DNA of 6,557 bases from Pseudomonadota bacterium (lineage in GTDB: Bacteria > Pseudomonadota > Alphaproteobacteria > Rhizobiales > Methyloligellaceae), in assembly GCA_022567275.1 (NCBI GenBank), contig JADFHH010000095.1, positions 1 through 6,557 on the forward strand, in the 5' to 3' direction. The notes beneath the pieces are model-generated. The model searched no databases. It saw only the letters and a list, made by a program, of their open reading frames with translations, and was not told the origin of the DNA. Numbering within the stretch: the first letter of the stretch is position 1; every line of letters starts with the position of its first letter. Positions 5,145 through 6,557 of the stretch are shown here, one piece after another. The translations under genes and the position numbers were made by a program.

Positions 5145-5159
5145 TCTTCAAGTTGAAGA
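5145..5159. promoter_or_regulatory. Perfect 15-bp palindrome, possible operator for the CoA-transferase operon
   Basis: TCTTCAA-G-TTGAAGA is a perfect dyad 97 bp before the CoA-transferase ATG. A TTGACC (5178-5183) lies just downstream and could be a -35 box, but no convincing -10 box follows at the right distance. The dyad has the size of a LysR- or GntR-type half-site pair. No regulator gene is in the window. The rest of 5075-5255 shows nothing else I can support. Confidence 0.35.
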
Positions 5160-5255
5160 TTGAATCCCGGTCGAAAATTGACCACCATACAATCATCGGC
5201 ATTTCATCTGATTCTAAGGAATGTCAGCAGAGTCATCTTTGCACTATGAGGTGAA

Positions 5256-6506
5256 ATGGCCGAACCAGGCCGATATCCGAAGCTGGACTTCGACCCTGCC
5301 AGACAGGGTCCGCTCGCGGGCGTGCGGGTCCTGGATTTGTCGCGGGTTGTCGCCGGCAACATGTTGAGCTTGCAGCTCGCGGATTTCGGAGCTGACGTCT
5401 TGAAAGTGGAGAACCCGGCGAAGGGCGATCCCTTGCGATCCTGGGGCGATAACGGCGTGGAAACCTCATGGAAGGTTTACTCGCGTAACAAGAAGAGCAT
5501 CGGCCTCAACCTGCGTGACGCACGGGCCCGGGAAATCCTGCTGAAGCTGGTGCCGGCGACACACATACTGGTGGAAAATTTTCGTCCGGGCCGGCTGGAG
5601 AAAATGGGACTCGGCCCCGAGGTCCTCCACCGGCACAACCCAAAACTTGTCATCGTTCGTATCACCGGCTTTGGCCAGACCGGCCCCTACCGGCAGCGGC
5701 CGGGCTTTGGCACGCTGATCGAGGCCATGTCGGGCTTCGCCGCGCGCAACGGTTTTGCCGATCGCGAACCCGTGCTTCCTCCTTTCGCCCTGGCGGATAT
5801 GGTCGCCGGGCTGACGGGTGCGTTCGCAACCATGGTGGCGCTGCGCGAAGTGGAGCAGAAGGGCGGCAAGGGGCAAATCATCGACCTTTCGCTGCTCGAC
5901 GCCATGCATGCGATCATGGGACCCGAGGCGATGATATTGAAACTCACGGGCAGGGTGAAGGCGCGGGCCGGCAGTTCCTCCAATACCGCTGCGCCACGCG
6001 GGGTTTTCCGCACCAGGGATGGCGCATGGATTGCCCTGTCGGCATCTATCCAGACCATGGCGGAGCGGGTGTTCAAGGTTATCGGCAGGCCCGAAATGAT
6101 CGCAGACCCCCGGTACCGCACCAATCAGGACCGGGTCAGGCACAAGGAGGATGTCAACGGTGCGGTCGCCGAATGGATTGGCGCGCGAACCCAGGCAGAG
6201 GTTGCCGAGATATTCGAGCGTGAGGAGATTACCGCTGCGCCGATCTACGACCCGCGCGACATGGAGCGCGATGCCCATTTCCGCGAGCGGGCCATCATTG
6301 TTGAATTGCCGGACGAGGAAATCGGCTGGGCGCCGATGCATGGCATTGTGCCCCGGCTCTCGGAAACGCCCGGTGCGTTCCGATGTCCCGCGCCCCGGCT
6401 TGGAGCCGATACAGATGCCGTCCTTGATGCCATGGAGATTGACGCCACGGCCCGCGCCGAGCTCAGGGCTGCCGGAGTCATCGGCGGCGGCAAGGATAAC
6501 CGATGA
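5256..6506 (+). CDS. Class III CoA-transferase, CaiB/BaiF family
   Basis: This 416-residue member of the formyl-CoA transferase (CaiB/BaiF) family would move CoA from one acyl-CoA to a free carboxylic acid in the cytosol, usually as an interlocked homodimer. Family marks in order: GPLAGVRVLDLSRVVAGN (18-35), LADFGADVLKVENPAKGDPLR (41-61), NKKSIGLNL (78-86), LVENFRPGRLEKMGLG (105-120), RITGFGQTGPY (135-145), and the catalytic aspartate D181 in LADMVAG. Next come KGQIIDLSLLDA (205-216), and the C-terminal PRLSETPG and PRLGADTDAVL blocks. Length is the usual 390-430. GAGG at 5248-5251 stands 4 bases before the ATG. The stop overlaps the next start (ATGA), so the two genes are translationally coupled. 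With a CitE-like lyase downstream, a succinyl-CoA- or acetyl-CoA-dependent activation of a dicarboxylic acid such as a malate, citramalate or itaconate relative is plausible. The true substrate is not readable. Confidence 0.93.
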   Translation: MAEPGRYPKLDFDPARQGPLAGVRVLDLSRVVAGNMLSLQLADFGADVLKVENPAKGDPLRSWGDNGVETSWKVYSRNKKSIGLNLRDARAREILLKLVPATHILVENFRPGRLEKMGLGPEVLHRHNPKLVIVRITGFGQTGPYRQRPGFGTLIEAMSGFAARNGFADREPVLPPFALADMVAGLTGAFATMVALREVEQKGGKGQIIDLSLLDAMHAIMGPEAMILKLTGRVKARAGSSSNTAAPRGVFRTRDGAWIALSASIQTMAERVFKVIGRPEMIADPRYRTNQDRVRHKEDVNGAVAEWIGARTQAEVAEIFEREEITAAPIYDPRDMERDAHFRERAIIVELPDEEIGWAPMHGIVPRLSETPGAFRCPAPRLGADTDAVLDAMEIDATARAELRAAGVIGGGKDNR

Positions 6507-6557
6507 ACCAGACGATCAAGGAACAGCCGGTATGGCGCTCTCTGCTTTTCGTTCCCG
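6503..6557 (+). CDS. Start of a CitE-like (HpcH/HpaI aldolase / citrate lyase beta) protein, cut by window end
   Basis: The ATG at 6503 overlaps the CoA-transferase TGA in an ATGA junction. Eighteen codons are visible: MNQTIKEQPVWRSLLFVP. The RSLLFVP stretch is the first beta strand of CitE-like lyases, normally followed by G and then a D-LED metal motif further on. Such enzymes cleave or form beta-hydroxyacyl-CoA thioesters such as malyl-CoA or citramalyl-CoA. Only the first strand can be checked, so the family call rests on one short motif plus the very typical neighbour, a class III CoA-transferase. No ribosome binding site is needed beyond coupling to the upstream gene, although GGCGGCAAGGA (about 6486-6496) could serve. 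Confidence 0.7.
   Translation, partial: MNQTIKEQPVWRSLLFVP

Noticed and set aside
5129..5254. A 41-codon open frame (ATG 5129 to TGA 5252-5254) just before the CoA-transferase gene.
   Set aside because: It has no ribosome binding site or family likeness, and spans the palindrome and the putative promoter. Ending next to the next start is most likely chance.
5466..6341. A 291-residue open frame opposite the CoA-transferase gene.
   Set aside because: It is an antisense shadow of a clear full-length CaiB/BaiF gene, as is common in GC-rich DNA.

Overview
The window looks like a piece of an alphaproteobacterial, probably Hyphomicrobiales (Rhizobiales), chromosome. The main evidence is a roughly 100-bp double-palindrome intergenic repeat at 3136-3234. 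Its two hairpins resemble the RIME/REP-like repeats I know from rhizobial genomes. The GC-rich housekeeping and metabolic genes and their neighbour types also fit. The species cannot be named from the sequence alone.

Region 1 (1-1904) is mobile DNA. A complete Tn5/IS50-like IS4-family transposase gene lies on the minus strand (90-1457). The end of its element is probably near 1524, where a remnant of an IS110-family transposase begins on the plus strand (1526-1904). This suggests an IS4-type element nested in an IS110-type element. The IS110 remnant is further broken by an apparent 25-nt insertion that shifts the reading frame.

Region 2 (1921-4178) holds gloB (glyoxalase II, minus strand), then, divergently, a HigBA-type toxin-antitoxin pair and a GFA-fold (glutathione-dependent formaldehyde-activating enzyme-like) zinc protein. 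The toxin and antitoxin genes are separated by the RIME-like repeat. The toxin's stop codon is the first three bases of that repeat, and the antitoxin has its own ribosome binding site after it. The toxin-antitoxin and GFA genes look less GC-rich than their surroundings and may be an accessory insert between gloB and the methyltransferase gene downstream.

Region 3 (4179-5255) carries a short segment bounded by related GGACCC palindromes with a doubtful 39-residue membrane-peptide ORF, then a class I methyltransferase-like gene. A 181-bp spacer follows, holding a perfect 15-bp palindrome that could be an operator.

Region 4 (5256-6557) is the start of a metabolic operon. A complete class III (CaiB/BaiF) CoA-transferase overlaps by 4 bases the start of a gene whose first residues match the N-terminus of CitE-like (HpcH/HpaI aldolase/citrate lyase beta) proteins. 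Together they suggest activation of an organic acid to its CoA thioester followed by C-C cleavage. The substrate is not determinable here.

Nothing seen proves a new biological system. The most unusual arrangement is the structured repeat inside the toxin-antitoxin operon.
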